NCBI RefSeq assembly: GCF_024734075.1
Contig: NZ_CP102850.1
Coordinates: 2,170,001-2,234,000 of the forward strand
Direction: 5' to 3'
DNA from: Gordonia mangrovi
GTDB lineage: Bacteria > Actinomycetota > Actinomycetes > Mycobacteriales > Mycobacteriaceae
Length of the DNA: 64,000 nt
Positions 1 through 10,444 of the stretch are shown here, piece after piece; the first letter of the stretch is position 1, and each line of letters opens with the position of its first letter. The position numbers and the translations under genes were made by a program. The notes below the pieces were generated by a model, which made no database searches, was not told the origin of the DNA, and saw only the letters and a list, made by a program, of their open reading frames with translations.

Positions 1-1026
1 GCGGCCGAATACGAACTCAACCGCAAGACCTTTTCCAAACACCTCGAGAACTTCATCTCCGACAACGGCTGGCAAACATATGGCCGCGTCGTCGTAGAGT
101 TCGACGAGTCCCCGTCATTGCATACCGGTATCTTCCGTGCCCACGGCTCGGTGAATCCGGATGCCCGACCCAGACCGATGTCGCCCGGCCGACAAGATCC
201 ACCAGCGCCGCACGATCCGGCGGCGCAGCACGCACCACAGGCAGAGCAGCACCCCCAAAGTGCACATCGACAAGTAGGAGCCCCACAGATGACCAACAAC
301 CCCGGATACGACCAGCGCAGGGGGACCGACCCGGCGTACGACCAGGGTGGCCAGCAGGGTGGCTACGACTACCAGCAGGCCGGCTACCCCCAGGGATACG
401 GCCAGCAGGGCTACGAGCAGGCCTACGCCGACCAGGGCTATGCACAGCAGGGATACGCCCAGCCCGGATACGACCAGGGCTACCAGCAGGGCTACGACCC
501 GGCCTACGCCCAGCAGGGTGCCTATGACCAGGCCTACGCCGACCAGGGCTACGGCCAGCAGGGATACGGCCAGCCCGGATACGACCAGGGCTACCAGCAG
601 GGCGGCTACGACCAGGGCTATGGCCAGCAGGGCTACGACTACCAGCAGGGCGACTACCCGCAGGGTTACGGCCAGCCCGTCTACGGCTACGGCCAGCAGG
701 GCGGCTACGACCAGGGGTACGGCCGTCCGGGGTATGCACCCGCGGCGATCACCCTGCTCCTCGAGGACGGCAGCAACCGCACCTTCCAGCTGCGCGAAGG
801 CTCCAACATCATCGGCCGTGGCCAGGACGCCCAGTTCCGTCTGCCGGACACCGGCGTGTCCCGCCGGCATGTGGAGATCCGCTGGGACGGCAGCGTCGCG
901 ATGCTGACCGACCTGAACTCCACCAACGGCACCACCGTCAACGATCTGCAGGTCAGCAGCTGGGAACTCGCCGACGGTGACCGGATCCGCGTGGGCCACT
1001 CCGACATCACCGTCCGGTTCCAGTAG
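1..1026 (+). CDS. fhaA: FhaA, FHA-domain regulator of cell-wall synthesis (5' end outside window)
   Basis: The reading frame is open from base 1, so the start lies upstream. The first ~40 codons look like the end of a DUF3662 (FhaA N-terminal) domain. A ~135-residue linker rich in Tyr, Gly and Gln follows (about 331-735), then a C-terminal FHA domain with the expected GRG, SRRH and STNGT phosphothreonine-binding motifs. In mycobacteria FhaA binds the phosphorylated pseudokinase domain of MurJ/MviN and moderates peptidoglycan synthesis at pole and septum; its partner gene is at 44713-48609 here. It is the first gene of the fhaA-fhaB-pstP-rodA-pbpA-pknA-pknB cluster. A perfect 9-bp hairpin follows the stop, so fhaB may also have its own promoter. 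Confidence 0.95.
   Translation, partial: AAEYELNRKTFSKHLENFISDNGWQTYGRVVVEFDESPSLHTGIFRAHGSVNPDARPRPMSPGRQDPPAPHDPAAQHAPQAEQHPQSAHRQVGAPQMTNNPGYDQRRGTDPAYDQGGQQGGYDYQQAGYPQGYGQQGYEQAYADQGYAQQGYAQPGYDQGYQQGYDPAYAQQGAYDQAYADQGYGQQGYGQPGYDQGYQQGGYDQGYGQQGYDYQQGDYPQGYGQPVYGYGQQGGYDQGYGRPGYAPAAITLLLEDGSNRTFQLREGSNIIGRGQDAQFRLPDTGVSRRHVEIRWDGSVAMLTDLNSTNGTTVNDLQVSSWELADGDRIRVGHSDITVRFQ
331..735 (+). repeat. Tyr/Gly/Gln-rich low-complexity repeat inside fhaA
   Basis: Irregular in-frame repeats of GYxQ, GYGQQ and GYDQ type join the two FhaA domains. A ~75-nt segment encoding about 25 residues (beginning QAYADQGY) occurs at 418-492 and again at 529-603 with few changes, evidence of internal duplication. 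The composition resembles prion-like, condensation-prone linkers. Confidence 0.85.
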
Positions 1027-1040
1027 TCACCGCCCATTCA

Positions 1041-1065
1041 CCCGGTCTCTCACCAGGAGACCGGG
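1041..1065 (+). terminator. Hairpin between fhaA and fhaB
   Basis: Perfect 9-bp inverted repeat CCCGGTCTC / GAGACCGGG (1041-1049 and 1057-1065) with a 7-nt loop, 15 nt after the fhaA stop. There is no T tract, as is common in high-GC actinobacteria, so it may be a terminator or attenuator rather than a full stop. Confidence 0.55.
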
Positions 1066-1205
1066 CGTTGATACTGAACTGTCACATCTCAATGAAGGGG
1101 AAAGCGCGGTCTGCCCATAAGATGCAGTCGGGTCCGTTTGTACGACCGGCGCCCGGGGTGGAACGCGTGGGCCGAGAAGTGATGGCGCTGGAGGTGAACT
1201 CTTAA

Positions 1206-1673
1206 ATGCAGGGCTTGGTGCTGCAGCTGACCCGTATCGGGTTCCTGCTGCTGCTCTGGCTGTTCGTGTACGCCGTCATCCGAACCCTGCGGGCCGACAT
1301 CGCGTCGGCCGGCGGCAGCCGACTGGCGCGCTACACGCGCAGCGACAAACGGGATCGGTCGAGTGCACGCACCGCCCGCGGTTCCGCGCGCTACCTGGTC
1401 GTCACCCAGGGCGCCCTGGCCAACACCCGGATCACGCTCGGCACCCAGCCGGTGCTGCTCGGACGCGCCGACGACTCCACGCTGGTGCTCACCGACGATT
1501 ACGCATCCGAACGGCACGCCCGCCTGTCCCGTCGCGGCGACGACTGGTACCTCGAGGACCTCGGCTCCACCAACGGCACCTACCTGGACCGCTCGAAGGT
1601 CACCACCGCCGTGCGTGTCCCGCTGAGCACGCCGATCCGGATCGGCAAGACCGTGATCGAGTTGCGACCGTGA
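1206..1673 (+). CDS. fhaB: FhaB (FipA), membrane-anchored FHA protein
   Basis: 155 residues: an N-terminal transmembrane helix (about residues 5-27), a basic linker, and an FHA domain (about 85-152) with LGRADD, SERHARL and STNGTYLD motifs that read phosphothreonine. In mycobacteria this protein (FipA) links PknA/PknB signalling to FtsZ/FtsQ and division under stress. The stop overlaps the GTG start of pstP by 4 nt (GTGA), so the two are probably translationally coupled. Length and gene order agree with the family. Confidence 0.95.
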   Translation: MQGLVLQLTRIGFLLLLWLFVYAVIRTLRADIASAGGSRLARYTRSDKRDRSSARTARGSARYLVVTQGALANTRITLGTQPVLLGRADDSTLVLTDDYASERHARLSRRGDDWYLEDLGSTNGTYLDRSKVTTAVRVPLSTPIRIGKTVIELRP

Positions 1674-3142
1674 CCCTGGTACTGCGCTATATCGCGCGAA
1701 GCGACCGTGGACTGGTGCGCTCGAACAACGAGGACTCCGTGTATGCGGGTGCGCGGCTGCTCGCGCTCGCCGACGGCATGGGCGGTCACGCGGCCGGTGA
1801 GGTCGCCAGCCAGCTGGTGATCCAGGCGCTGCGCACCCTCGACGACGACGAACCCGGCGGCGACCTGCTGGCCCAGCTCGACCGGGCCACGCACAACGGC
1901 AACGCGGCCATCGCCGCACAGGTGGACCACTCCCCCGAACTCGAGGGCATGGGCACCACCCTGACCGCGATCCTGTTCGCCGGCAGCCGCATCGGCCTGT
2001 GCCACATCGGCGACTCCCGCGGCTACCTGTACCGCGACGACCAGCTCACCCAGATCACCCGCGACGACACGTTCGTGCAGACCCTCGTCGACGAGGGGCG
2101 CATCACCGCCGAGCAAGCCCACACCCATCCGCAGCGCTCGCTGATCATGCGCGCACTGACCGGCCAAGAGGTGGAACCGACCCTCACCATCCGCGAGGCC
2201 CGCGCGGGCGACCGCTACCTGCTGTGCAGCGACGGCCTGTCCGACGTGGTCAGCGAAGAGACCCTCGCCGACACGCTCGGCTCCATCACCGACCACAAGG
2301 AATGCGCCGACCGGCTCATCGAACTCGCGCTGCGCGGCGGCGGACCCGACAACGTGACGGTCATTGTCGCCGATGTCGTCGACACCGAGTATGGCGATTC
2401 GCGGCCCATCGTCGGCGGCGCCGCCGGCGGTGACGACGAGGGCTACACCCCGAACCCGGCGACCGCAGCCGGACGCGCAGCCGCCCTGCGCCCCCCGGCG
2501 GAGAAGCCGCAACGCCCCACCATCATGACCGACGACGACCACACGCCACCGCACCGACCGTGGCGCCGCTGGGTGTTCGCCGGGACCGCACTGGCGGTGA
2601 TCGCCCTGATCGTCGTGGGTGCGTTCGTCACCCGCGCGATGGTGCGCAACAGCTACTTCGTGGGCGCCCAGAGCAACGAGGTGGTGATCTACCAGGGATC
2701 GCCGGACACGGTGATGTTCCTCGACCTCAGTTCGGCCAATCAGTCGGTGTGCGTGACCGGGCTCGACCAGGAGCAGCCGCAGGTGGAGTTCGTCGAATAC
2801 GACACGTCCGACACCTGCACCCCGTTGCAGACCTCCGATCTGGCCGAACTCGACCGCAACGCCGTCGAGGGCAACTCGATCCGCAACATGCCACTCGCCG
2901 ACGCGGAGGACCGCGTCGAGGCGCTCAACTTCCTTCCGCTGTGCCCGGATCCGCAGCCCACGCCGACCCCGGCCCCGGCTCCCACACCCGGACAGCCGGC
3001 CCCGCAGGCCACACCCGCAACACCACCGACACCCACACCGGCGAGCTCCCCGGCGCCGTCGACGACCGAATCGACCACCACGTCGTCGACGGTGGCGCCC
3101 CAGTACGACAACGACGGCAACAAGATCTGCCGGGGCCACTAG
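1670..3142 (+). CDS. pstP: PstP, PP2C-type Ser/Thr protein phosphatase
   Basis: 490 residues. The N-terminal PP2C domain (about 1-240) has the metal-binding motifs DGMGGHA, GDSR and LCSDGLSD and the late GGPDN motif. A basic linker, a transmembrane helix (about 303-325) and a Pro/Thr-rich extracellular tail follow. It removes phosphate from PknA, PknB and their substrates at the inner face of the membrane. GTG start overlapping fhaB by 4 nt; the stop directly abuts the rodA start at 3143. Confidence 0.96.
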   Translation: MTLVLRYIARSDRGLVRSNNEDSVYAGARLLALADGMGGHAAGEVASQLVIQALRTLDDDEPGGDLLAQLDRATHNGNAAIAAQVDHSPELEGMGTTLTAILFAGSRIGLCHIGDSRGYLYRDDQLTQITRDDTFVQTLVDEGRITAEQAHTHPQRSLIMRALTGQEVEPTLTIREARAGDRYLLCSDGLSDVVSEETLADTLGSITDHKECADRLIELALRGGGPDNVTVIVADVVDTEYGDSRPIVGGAAGGDDEGYTPNPATAAGRAAALRPPAEKPQRPTIMTDDDHTPPHRPWRRWVFAGTALAVIALIVVGAFVTRAMVRNSYFVGAQSNEVVIYQGSPDTVMFLDLSSANQSVCVTGLDQEQPQVEFVEYDTSDTCTPLQTSDLAELDRNAVEGNSIRNMPLADAEDRVEALNFLPLCPDPQPTPTPAPAPTPGQPAPQATPATPPTPTPASSPAPSTTESTTTSSTVAPQYDNDGNKICRGH

Positions 3143-4573
3143 ATGAGTCAACCGTCCGCGACCGTCCACGCTCCGCCGCGCCAACCTCCCGAACAGACCG
3201 GCCGCACCGCCGAGCTGCTGCTGCTCGGTTTCGCCATCGGATTGGTGACGGTGGCGTTGCTCATCGTGCAGTCCGCCCAGGAGCAGAGCCTCACCTGGGA
3301 CCTGGCGAAGTACGTCGCCGCCTACGCGGTGTTGTTCGGGGCCGCGCATCTGGTGGTGCGTCGCTACGCACCACATGCCGATCCGCTGTTGTTGCCGGTC
3401 GTCGCGGTGCTCAACGGGCTCGGCCTGGTACTGATCCACCGGCTCGACCTGGGCACCGGCCCCACCGGGGAGACCATCAACGACACCGACGTCACCCACA
3501 ACGCCGATCAACAGCTGCTGTGGGCGGTGCTGGGCATCATCGCGTTCTCGGCGGTGCTGATCCTGGTGCGCGACCACCGCACCCTGTCGCGGTATGCCTA
3601 CACGCTGGGTCTGGGTGGCCTAGTGCTGCTGATCATCCCGGCGATCCTGCCGTCGTCGATGTCGGAGATCAACGGCTCCAAGAACTGGATCATCCTGCCG
3701 TTCTTCTCGATTCAGCCCAGCGAGTTCGCGAAGATCCTCATCATCATCTTCACCGCCGCGTTCCTGGTGTCCAAGCGTGACCTGTTCACCACCGCGGGAA
3801 AGCACTTCCTCGGTATGGATTTCCCGCGCGCCCGCGACCTCGGGCCGCTGCTGGCGGCCTGGTTCGTCTCCATCGCGGTGTTGGCCTACTCGTCGGATCT
3901 GGGCAGCTCGCTGCTGATCTTCTCCACGGTGCTCACGATGGTGTACGTGGCCACCGAACGCGCGAGTTGGCTGGTGCTGGGCATCACGCTGTTCGTGATC
4001 GGCGCGTTCATCGCCTACCAGATCTTCGGCCATCTGCAGGTGCGGGTGGAGGTCTGGCGGGATCCGTTCAGCGACTTCGACGGCTCCGGCTACCAGATCG
4101 GGCAGAGTCTGTTCGGGCTGGCCACCGGCGGCCTGTTCGGCACCGGCCTCGGTTCGGGACGGCCCAACATCGTGCCGTTCGCCAACACCGACTTCATCAT
4201 CGCCACCGTCGGTGAGGAGCTCGGGCTCACCGGCCTCGCCGCGATCCTGATGCTGTACCTCATCTTCGTAATGCGCGGCCTGCGCACCGGGGTGGCGGTG
4301 CGTGACAGCTTCGGCAAGCTGCTGGCCACCGGGCTCTCGTTCACCATCGCCGTGCAGATCTTCGTGGTGGTCGGCGGCGTCACCAAACTGATCCCGCTGA
4401 CCGGCCTCACCACCCCGTTCCTGTCCTACGGCGGGTCGTCGCTGCTGGCCAACTACATCCTGGTGGCGCTGCTCATCCGCATCTCCAATGCGGCCCGCGA
4501 ACCCGACCCCACGCGCCGGCGTCCCCCACCGAAGAGCATCGACTCGCTGCCCACCCAGGCGGTGCGCCGATGA
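3143..4573 (+). CDS. rodA: RodA/FtsW-family (SEDS) peptidoglycan glycosyltransferase
   Basis: 476 residues with about ten hydrophobic helices and family motifs: GSKNWI, PSEFAK, a [20 protein letters not shown] region, and near the C terminus [17 protein letters not shown] proteins polymerise lipid II glycan strands together with a class B PBP. The cognate PBP gene follows directly, the stop overlapping the pbpA ATG by 4 nt. Position within the PknA/PknB operon favours the RodA rather than the FtsW paralogue. Confidence 0.95.
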   Translation: MSQPSATVHAPPRQPPEQTGRTAELLLLGFAIGLVTVALLIVQSAQEQSLTWDLAKYVAAYAVLFGAAHLVVRRYAPHADPLLLPVVAVLNGLGLVLIHRLDLGTGPTGETINDTDVTHNADQQLLWAVLGIIAFSAVLILVRDHRTLSRYAYTLGLGGLVLLIIPAILPSSMSEINGSKNWIILPFFSIQPSEFAKILIIIFTAAFLVSKRDLFTTAGKHFLGMDFPRARDLGPLLAAWFVSIAVLAYSSDLGSSLLIFSTVLTMVYVATERASWLVLGITLFVIGAFIAYQIFGHLQVRVEVWRDPFSDFDGSGYQIGQSLFGLATGGLFGTGLGSGRPNIVPFANTDFIIATVGEELGLTGLAAILMLYLIFVMRGLRTGVAVRDSFGKLLATGLSFTIAVQIFVVVGGVTKLIPLTGLTTPFLSYGGSSLLANYILVALLIRISNAAREPDPTRRRPPPKSIDSLPTQAVRR

Positions 4574-6075
4574 ACAAGCCGATCCAGCGGGTGTCCATCG
4601 CGGTGATCGTGATGGTGGTCGCCCTGCTCGCCAACGCCACCTACGTGCAGGTGTTCAAGGCCGATGCGCTGCGCGCGGACCCGCGCAACAACCGCGTATT
4701 GCTCGACGAGTACTCCCGCCAGCGCGGCGCCATCACCGCCGACACCGGTTCGGTGGTCGCGGTGTCGGTGCCCACCGACAGCCGGTTGAAATTCCTGCGC
4801 ACCTATCCGGCCAACACCGCCGAGGCGTTCGCGCCGGTCACCGGCTACTACTCGTTCCAGTACGGCAGTTCCGGGCTCGAGTTGTACGAGAACTCGATCC
4901 TCAACGGCAACGACGACCGGCTGTTCGGGCAGCGGTTCATGGACATGTTCTCCGGGCGCGATCCGCGCGGCGGCAACGTGGTCAGCACGGTGATGCCGCG
5001 GCTGCAGCGAGTGGCCTACGACGGCCTGCGCAACGGCTGCCAGGGTGGCTGTCGCGGTGCGGTGGTGGCGTTGCAGCCCAACACCGGCAAGATCCTGGCG
5101 ATGGCGTCGTCGCCGAGCTACGACCCCAACAGGCTGGCCAGCCACGATCAGGATGTGCGCGAGCGCAGCTGGGCGGCGTGGAACCAGCCCGGCGACATCA
5201 ACAACCCGATGCTCAACCGGGCCGTCAACCAGCTCTATCCGCCGGGATCGACGTTCAAGGTGATCACCAGTGCAGCGGCGCTGCGCGACGGCATCACCCC
5301 GGACGTGCGACTGACCGCGGCATCGTCGATCACCCTGCCCGACACCGCGACGTCGCTGAGCAACTACGGCGGCCAGACGTGCCCCGGGTCGTCGGGCGGC
5401 ACGGTGTCGCTCTCGCAGGCGTTCGAGTACTCCTGCAACACGGCATTCGTCGACCTGACGACGACCAAGATGAAGGACCCGATCACCGTGTTCACTGAGA
5501 CGGCGAATCGATTCGGCCTCGACGAGGAGCAGCCGGACACTCCCCTGCCGGTGTCGCAGTCCACCGTCGGCGAGATCCCGGACCTGGCCGCCCTCGGCCA
5601 GGCCTCCATCGGCCAGCGCGACGTGCGGGTCACCCCGATGCAGATGGCGATGGTGGCCGCGACGGTCGCCAACGGCGGCGTGCGGATGCAGCCCTACCTG
5701 GTGGACAAGCTGCAGGCCGCCGATCTGCGTACCCTGCAGACGACCCAACCGACCACGATCAACGAACCGATCAGCTCGGATCAGGCGGCGACGCTGACGT
5801 CGATGATGATCGACTCCGAACGCAACACCGCCGGCGCCGGCGGTCCGGTGTCGATCGCGTCGAAGACCGGTACCGCCGAGCACTCCGCGACCTCCGATGT
5901 CGAGTCGGAGACGCCGTACTCCTGGTACATCGCGTTCGGCCCGTCGGCCAACGCGCAGGTCGCGGTGGCGGTCGTGGTGGAGAACGGTGACCTGGGCCCG
6001 GCCTCCACCGGTGGCGCGGTGGCCGCGCCGATCGGACGAGCTGTGATCAATGCCCTGGTAGGAGGTGCAAGCTGA
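4570..6075 (+). CDS. pbpA: PbpA, class B penicillin-binding protein (D,D-transpeptidase)
   Basis: 501 residues with an N-terminal signal anchor (about 8-28), then a transpeptidase domain with all three active-site motifs: STFK (catalytic Ser near 227), SCN (near 288) and KTGTAEH (near 432). It cross-links the glycan made by the adjacent SEDS protein, outside the membrane. The homologous mycobacterial PbpA is needed for division and is controlled by PknB. Its stop and the pknA start share a TGATG overlap. Confidence 0.96.
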   Translation: MNKPIQRVSIAVIVMVVALLANATYVQVFKADALRADPRNNRVLLDEYSRQRGAITADTGSVVAVSVPTDSRLKFLRTYPANTAEAFAPVTGYYSFQYGSSGLELYENSILNGNDDRLFGQRFMDMFSGRDPRGGNVVSTVMPRLQRVAYDGLRNGCQGGCRGAVVALQPNTGKILAMASSPSYDPNRLASHDQDVRERSWAAWNQPGDINNPMLNRAVNQLYPPGSTFKVITSAAALRDGITPDVRLTAASSITLPDTATSLSNYGGQTCPGSSGGTVSLSQAFEYSCNTAFVDLTTTKMKDPITVFTETANRFGLDEEQPDTPLPVSQSTVGEIPDLAALGQASIGQRDVRVTPMQMAMVAATVANGGVRMQPYLVDKLQAADLRTLQTTQPTTINEPISSDQAATLTSMMIDSERNTAGAGGPVSIASKTGTAEHSATSDVESETPYSWYIAFGPSANAQVAVAVVVENGDLGPASTGGAVAAPIGRAVINALVGGAS

Positions 6076-7460
6076 TGACATTGCAGAGCGGCACCACCAT
6101 CGCCGACCGCTACCGGCTGATGCGTCTCATCGCCACCGGTGGCATGGGCCAGGTATGGGAGGCACTCGACACCCGGCTCAATCGGCGAGTGGCGGTGAAG
6201 GTCCTCAAGGCCGAGTACACCCACGACCCGGAGTTCACCGCACGGTTCCGGGCCGAGGCGCAGACCACCGCCAAACTGAACCATCCGGGCATCGCCAACG
6301 TCTTCGACTACGGCGAGACACCCGATCGGGGCGGCGGCGAACCACTGGCCTATCTGGTGATGGAGCTCGTCGACGGTGAGCCGTTGAACTCGGTCATCTC
6401 CCGGATGGGCCGGTTGTCGCTGACCAACAGCCTCGACATGCTCGAACAGACCGGTCGGGCGTTGCAGGCCGCACACACCCAGCACCTGGTGCACCGCGAC
6501 GTGAAGCCGGGCAACATCCTCATCACGCCGACCGGTCAGGTGAAGATCACCGACTTCGGCATCGCCAAGGCGGTGGACTCGGCGCCGGTCACCCAGACGG
6601 GCATGGTGATGGGCACCGCGCAGTACATCTCGCCGGAACAGGCCACCGGTGACGAGGCGACCGCGGCATCCGACGTGTATTCGCTGGGTGTGGTCGGCTA
6701 CGAGGCGCTGACCGGTCGCCGCCCGTTCCTGGGGGACGGGGCGATCACCGTCGCGATGAAACACATCCGCGAGACCCCGCCGCCACTGCCGAACACGGTG
6801 CCGGCCAACGTGCGCGAGCTGATCGACACGACGATGGCCAAGGACCCGCAGCAGCGCTACGCCAACGGCGGCGAGTTCGCCGACGCGGTGGCCGCCGTGC
6901 GTGCCGGGCACCGTCCGCCGCGGCCGGGAGCCATCGCGGGAGCGGCCGCGGCCGGTGCGGTCGGCGGGGCCGCAGCCGCGGCGGCGATGCGTCCGCAGCA
7001 GACCCGAGCGATGACCGGGGCGTCCACCCAGCCGGCGACCGCCCGCACCTCCAGCCGGCCGCCGAGTCGGCCGATGCCGCCGGCCGACGACAACAGCTGG
7101 ACGACCGGGCAGAAGGTGCTCGCGGGCGTGGCCGGCGCGTTGCTCATCGCCGCACTGGTGCTGATCGGCTATTGGCTGCTGAACCTGAACTCGTCGTCGC
7201 CGGGGGTGCCGGCGACCTCGTCGACGACCACGGTGACCGAGACCACCACGACCGTCCCCGAGACGACCGAGGAACAGGTACAGCCCGAGCCCGAGACGAC
7301 CACCGAGGAACCGACGACCACCACCGAAACCACCACACCCGAACCCACCACCGAGGATCCGACGGTGCCCCAGACACCCGACACCACCGATCCCGGTGCG
7401 CCGACCGCCGACAACCCGGTCTTCCCGACGTTCACGATCCCTGGCCTGTCCGGTCGATGA
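6075..7460 (+). CDS. pknA: PknA, transmembrane Ser/Thr protein kinase
   Basis: 461 residues. Kinase domain about 13-275 with glycine loop TGGMGQV, invariant Lys42 in [12 protein letters not shown] catalytic loop near 140, DFGIAK, and an activation loop containing TQT where autophosphorylation is expected. Then an Ala/Pro-rich juxtamembrane linker, a transmembrane helix (about 349-370) and a Thr/Pro/Glu-rich extracellular tail without PASTA repeats, as in mycobacterial PknA. It controls growth and division, for example through Wag31 and FtsZ in mycobacteria. Confidence 0.96.
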   Translation: MTLQSGTTIADRYRLMRLIATGGMGQVWEALDTRLNRRVAVKVLKAEYTHDPEFTARFRAEAQTTAKLNHPGIANVFDYGETPDRGGGEPLAYLVMELVDGEPLNSVISRMGRLSLTNSLDMLEQTGRALQAAHTQHLVHRDVKPGNILITPTGQVKITDFGIAKAVDSAPVTQTGMVMGTAQYISPEQATGDEATAASDVYSLGVVGYEALTGRRPFLGDGAITVAMKHIRETPPPLPNTVPANVRELIDTTMAKDPQQRYANGGEFADAVAAVRAGHRPPRPGAIAGAAAAGAVGGAAAAAAMRPQQTRAMTGASTQPATARTSSRPPSRPMPPADDNSWTTGQKVLAGVAGALLIAALVLIGYWLLNLNSSSPGVPATSSTTTVTETTTTVPETTEEQVQPEPETTTEEPTTTTETTTPEPTTEDPTVPQTPDTTDPGAPTADNPVFPTFTIPGLSGR

Positions 7461-7500
7461 GGTGGCGATAATGGGAGGGGTGTCGGTGACGCTGTCGGCC

Positions 7501-7521
7501 CGAGAGCGACGATCGCTCTCG
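7501..7521 (+). terminator. Hairpin between pknA and pknB
   Basis: Perfect 8-bp inverted repeat CGAGAGCG / CGCTCTCG (7501-7508 and 7514-7521) with a 5-nt loop, 40 nt after the pknA stop and 43 nt before the pknB ATG. No T tract. It could tune pknB expression relative to pknA, or act as a processing site. Confidence 0.4.
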
Positions 7522-7564
7522 AGTGGTCGTGCTCGGAGCTGCGAAAGATGGTGAGCGCAACGTG

Positions 7565-9493
7565 ATGTCGACGCCGCACCATCTCTCGGACCGTTACGAA
7601 CTCGGCGAGACGCTCGGGTTCGGCGGGATGTCGGAGGTCCACTTCGCGCGGGATCTCCGACTGCACCGAGACGTCGCGATCAAGGTGTTGCGCGCCGACC
7701 TCGCACGCGACCCCACCTTCTATCTGCGGTTCCGCCGCGAGGCGCAGAACGCCGCCAAACTCAACCATCCGACGATCGTGCAGGTCTTCGACACCGGCGA
7801 GGCAGAGACCGAGGAAGGCCCGCTGCCGTTCATCGTGATGGAGTACGTCGATGGCGACACCCTGCGCGACGTGCTGCGGTCCAACGGTCCGGTCTCGCCG
7901 CGCCAGGCCATGACATGGATGGCCGACGTGGCCGCGGCCATGGACTTCTCGCACCGCAACGGCATCGTGCACCGCGACATGAAGCCGGCCAACGTGATGA
8001 TCGACAAGGCCGGCGCGGTGAAGGTGATGGATTTCGGCATCGCCCGCGCGATGAGCGACACCACCTCGACGATGACGCAGACCTCGGCGGTGATGGGTAC
8101 CGCACAGTACCTGTCGCCGGAGCAGGCTCGCGGCATCAAGGTCGACCCGCGCAGCGACATCTATTCGATGGGTTGCGTGCTGTTCGAACTGCTCACCGGC
8201 GAGCCGCCGTTCACCGGCGACTCCCCGGTCGCGGTCGCGCACCAGCACGTACACGAGGACCCGGTGTGGCCGTCGTCGATTCGCGAGGACATCCCGCGCG
8301 AGCTCGATTCGGTGGTGCTCAAGGCGATGAGCAAGAACCCGGCGAACCGTTACCAGTCGGCCGCCGATCTGCGGTCGGATCTGATCAAGGTGCTCGCCGG
8401 TGGCCGCCCGTCGGCGCCGATGCTGATGTCGGATGCCGACCGCACCGAGTTCATCGACAGCATGTCCCGGCGGTCGTTGACCGATTCCGGTCCGCGGCGC
8501 GCGGTGACCGGCGGTTCGCATCGCCGCGACGATGACGACGGCGACGACGAGCAGCCGGTGCGGCGGCGCCGGCTCGGGTTGATCATCGGCACGGCGGTGG
8601 CCGCGGTGATCGCGCTGGTCGCCGGTCTGCTGTTGTGGTCGCCGTGGGGATCGAGCACCGCCGCCCAGATCCCGGTCCCGGCGGTCGCGGGCAAGACCGC
8701 GACCGAGGCTCGCGCCAGTCTGGAGACAGCCGGGTTCACCGTGCAAGAACTCGAGGAACCCAGTCTCGACGTGGCGGCCGGCTCGGCGACCCGCTCGGCG
8801 CCGGCCGAGAACGTGCTGGCCACCGAGGGGTCCAGGATCACCCTGTACATCTCGACCGGCCCGCAGCGTCATCAGATGCCCGATCTGCGTGGTCAGACAC
8901 CCGATGAGGCGACCGAGGCGTTGCGGGTGCTGGGGTTCTCCAACGTCCGGACCGATCGGGTCGACTCGACCGGTGATCTGAAGGACAGGGTGGTCGGTAC
9001 CACCCCGCCGGTGGGTGCCGAGGCGCCGGTGAACGGTGCGGTCGTGGTGCTCGTGGGCAACGGTCCCAAGGAGATCACCGTGCCGGATGTGACCGGCCAG
9101 ACCGAGGATCAGGCGCGCACCGTCCTCGAGCAGGTCGGGCTGGAGGTCGTCAGTGTGTCCGGCGACTCCGAACTCCCGGCCGGGCAGGTGGTGAGCAGTT
9201 CACCGTCGGCCGGGGCCACCGTGGAGCAGGGCGCGACGGTGCAGATCGTGGTGTCGCGCGGCAACATGTTCGTGATGCCCAACCTGCGAGGTCAGACCGT
9301 GCAGCAGGCCCGCGCCCGCCTCGTGGACGCAGGCTGGGGCGGCGGCACCCTGAACCAGACCACCCGCAACGTACCCATCACCAGCCCCGACAACGACAAG
9401 GTGCTCAGCCAGACCCCGGCCCCGGGATCCCGGGTGCGCAAGGGCGGGACGGTGTCGGTGGTGGTCGGTCAGGCGAGTCTGCTGCCGGGCTGA
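7565..9493 (+). CDS. pknB: PknB, PASTA-domain Ser/Thr protein kinase
   Basis: 642 residues from the ATG at 7565. This start gives MSTPHHLSDRYELGE, matching the family N terminus; a GTG at 7523 would add 14 residues without support. Kinase domain 1-275: GFGGMSEV loop, Lys40, HRDMKPAN with Asp138, DFGIAR, and activation-loop TMTQT. Transmembrane helix about 337-358, then four extracellular PASTA repeats that sense muropeptides or lipid II. In mycobacteria PknB phosphorylates CwlM, MurJ, FhaA-linked targets and PbpA. Last gene of the cluster; the convergent trpG-like gene ends 56 bp downstream. Confidence 0.97.
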   Translation: MSTPHHLSDRYELGETLGFGGMSEVHFARDLRLHRDVAIKVLRADLARDPTFYLRFRREAQNAAKLNHPTIVQVFDTGEAETEEGPLPFIVMEYVDGDTLRDVLRSNGPVSPRQAMTWMADVAAAMDFSHRNGIVHRDMKPANVMIDKAGAVKVMDFGIARAMSDTTSTMTQTSAVMGTAQYLSPEQARGIKVDPRSDIYSMGCVLFELLTGEPPFTGDSPVAVAHQHVHEDPVWPSSIREDIPRELDSVVLKAMSKNPANRYQSAADLRSDLIKVLAGGRPSAPMLMSDADRTEFIDSMSRRSLTDSGPRRAVTGGSHRRDDDDGDDEQPVRRRRLGLIIGTAVAAVIALVAGLLLWSPWGSSTAAQIPVPAVAGKTATEARASLETAGFTVQELEEPSLDVAAGSATRSAPAENVLATEGSRITLYISTGPQRHQMPDLRGQTPDEATEALRVLGFSNVRTDRVDSTGDLKDRVVGTTPPVGAEAPVNGAVVVLVGNGPKEITVPDVTGQTEDQARTVLEQVGLEVVSVSGDSELPAGQVVSSSPSAGATVEQGATVQIVVSRGNMFVMPNLRGQTVQQARARLVDAGWGGGTLNQTTRNVPITSPDNDKVLSQTPAPGSRVRKGGTVSVVVGQASLLPG

Positions 9494-9549
9494 TCCCCGT
9501 TCGGCAGCAACCCCCCGCTCGACCCTCTGGTTGCGGGCTGTATCCGACG

Positions 9550-10233
9550 TCAGCCGACCGCCGCCGCCATCTCGGACTCCAGCACGGCGACGCGGGATTC
9601 CGGGATGTGGATGCCGCAGATCCCCAGCCAGTTGGCCAGCATGCGGTGCCCGCCCTGGGTGAGCACACTCTCCGGATGGAACTGCACCCCGTGAATCGGG
9701 AGCTCGCGGTGCGCCATCGCCATCACGATGCCCGATTCGGTACGGCCGGTGACGATCAACTCGTCGGGAATCGTGTCGGGCACCACGGTCAGCGAGTGAT
9801 AGCGCGTCGCGGTGAACGGGCTCGGCAGGCCGGCCAACACGCCGACATCCTCGTGGATGACCTGCGAGGTCTTGCCGTGCAGGAGTTCGGGGGCCCGGTC
9901 GACGGTGCCGCCGAAGGCCGCGCCGATGGCCTGGTGTCCCAGGCACACCCCGAGCAGCGGGAGCCCGGACTGTCGAGCGACGCCGACCATCGGGATGGTG
10001 GCGCCGGCGCGTTGCGGGGTGCCCGGACCGGGACTCAGCAGCACGCCGTCGAAGCCCTCGACCGCGGCAGCCGGGTCGGCCAGTTGTGGGTCGTCGTTGC
10101 GCCACACGACCGCCTCGACGCCCAGTTGGCCCAGGTACTGGACCAGGTTGTAGACGAAGCTGTCGTAATTGTCGATGACGAGGATGCGACCGGCGGCAGA
10201 CCCCGATCCCTCGTGCACAGGCGGCTGATTCAC
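9550..10233 (-). CDS. trpG: Glutamine amidotransferase (anthranilate/aminodeoxychorismate synthase component II)
   Basis: 227 residues, class I glutamine amidotransferase. The nucleophile Cys lies in GVCLGHQAIG, with His and Glu in VQFHPES, and the N-terminal DNYDSFVYN motif is typical of TrpG/PabA. It supplies ammonia from glutamine to chorismate for tryptophan or folate synthesis. The same gene sits beside pknB in mycobacteria (Rv0013, annotated trpG/pabA). No component I gene is in the window, so the choice between TrpG and PabA, or dual use, is open. Confidence 0.92.
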   Translation of the reverse strand: MNQPPVHEGSGSAAGRILVIDNYDSFVYNLVQYLGQLGVEAVVWRNDDPQLADPAAAVEGFDGVLLSPGPGTPQRAGATIPMVGVARQSGLPLLGVCLGHQAIGAAFGGTVDRAPELLHGKTSQVIHEDVGVLAGLPSPFTATRYHSLTVVPDTIPDELIVTGRTESGIVMAMAHRELPIHGVQFHPESVLTQGGHRMLANWLGICGIHIPESRVAVLESEMAAAVG

Positions 10234-10444
10234 CCCGTCAGGCTACCTTGGGCGACCCCACGCCGGTCGAGCGGATTTCGCCGCCGCCGCGGTGCCTCTT
10301 CGCGACGTTGGGGGGTCGGCGACCAGGTGAGATACCGTAGAGGAACACCTTTTGCGAGCGGCGGACCGCCCAACGGGGGATCATCCCGGTACCGTCGCGA
10401 CCGACCGACAGCCCGATGAGCTGTTCAGCACTACAGAGGAAGTC

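Noticed and set aside
1580..3577. 665-codon minus-strand open frame opposite pstP and rodA
   Set aside because: Arg/His/Gly-rich composition of an antisense frame in high-GC DNA; no recognisable domain, and it covers two well-supported genes.
9494..9549. Terminator between pknB and trpG
   Set aside because: Only a GCAACC/GGTTGC 6-bp pairing with a long loop; too weak to call.
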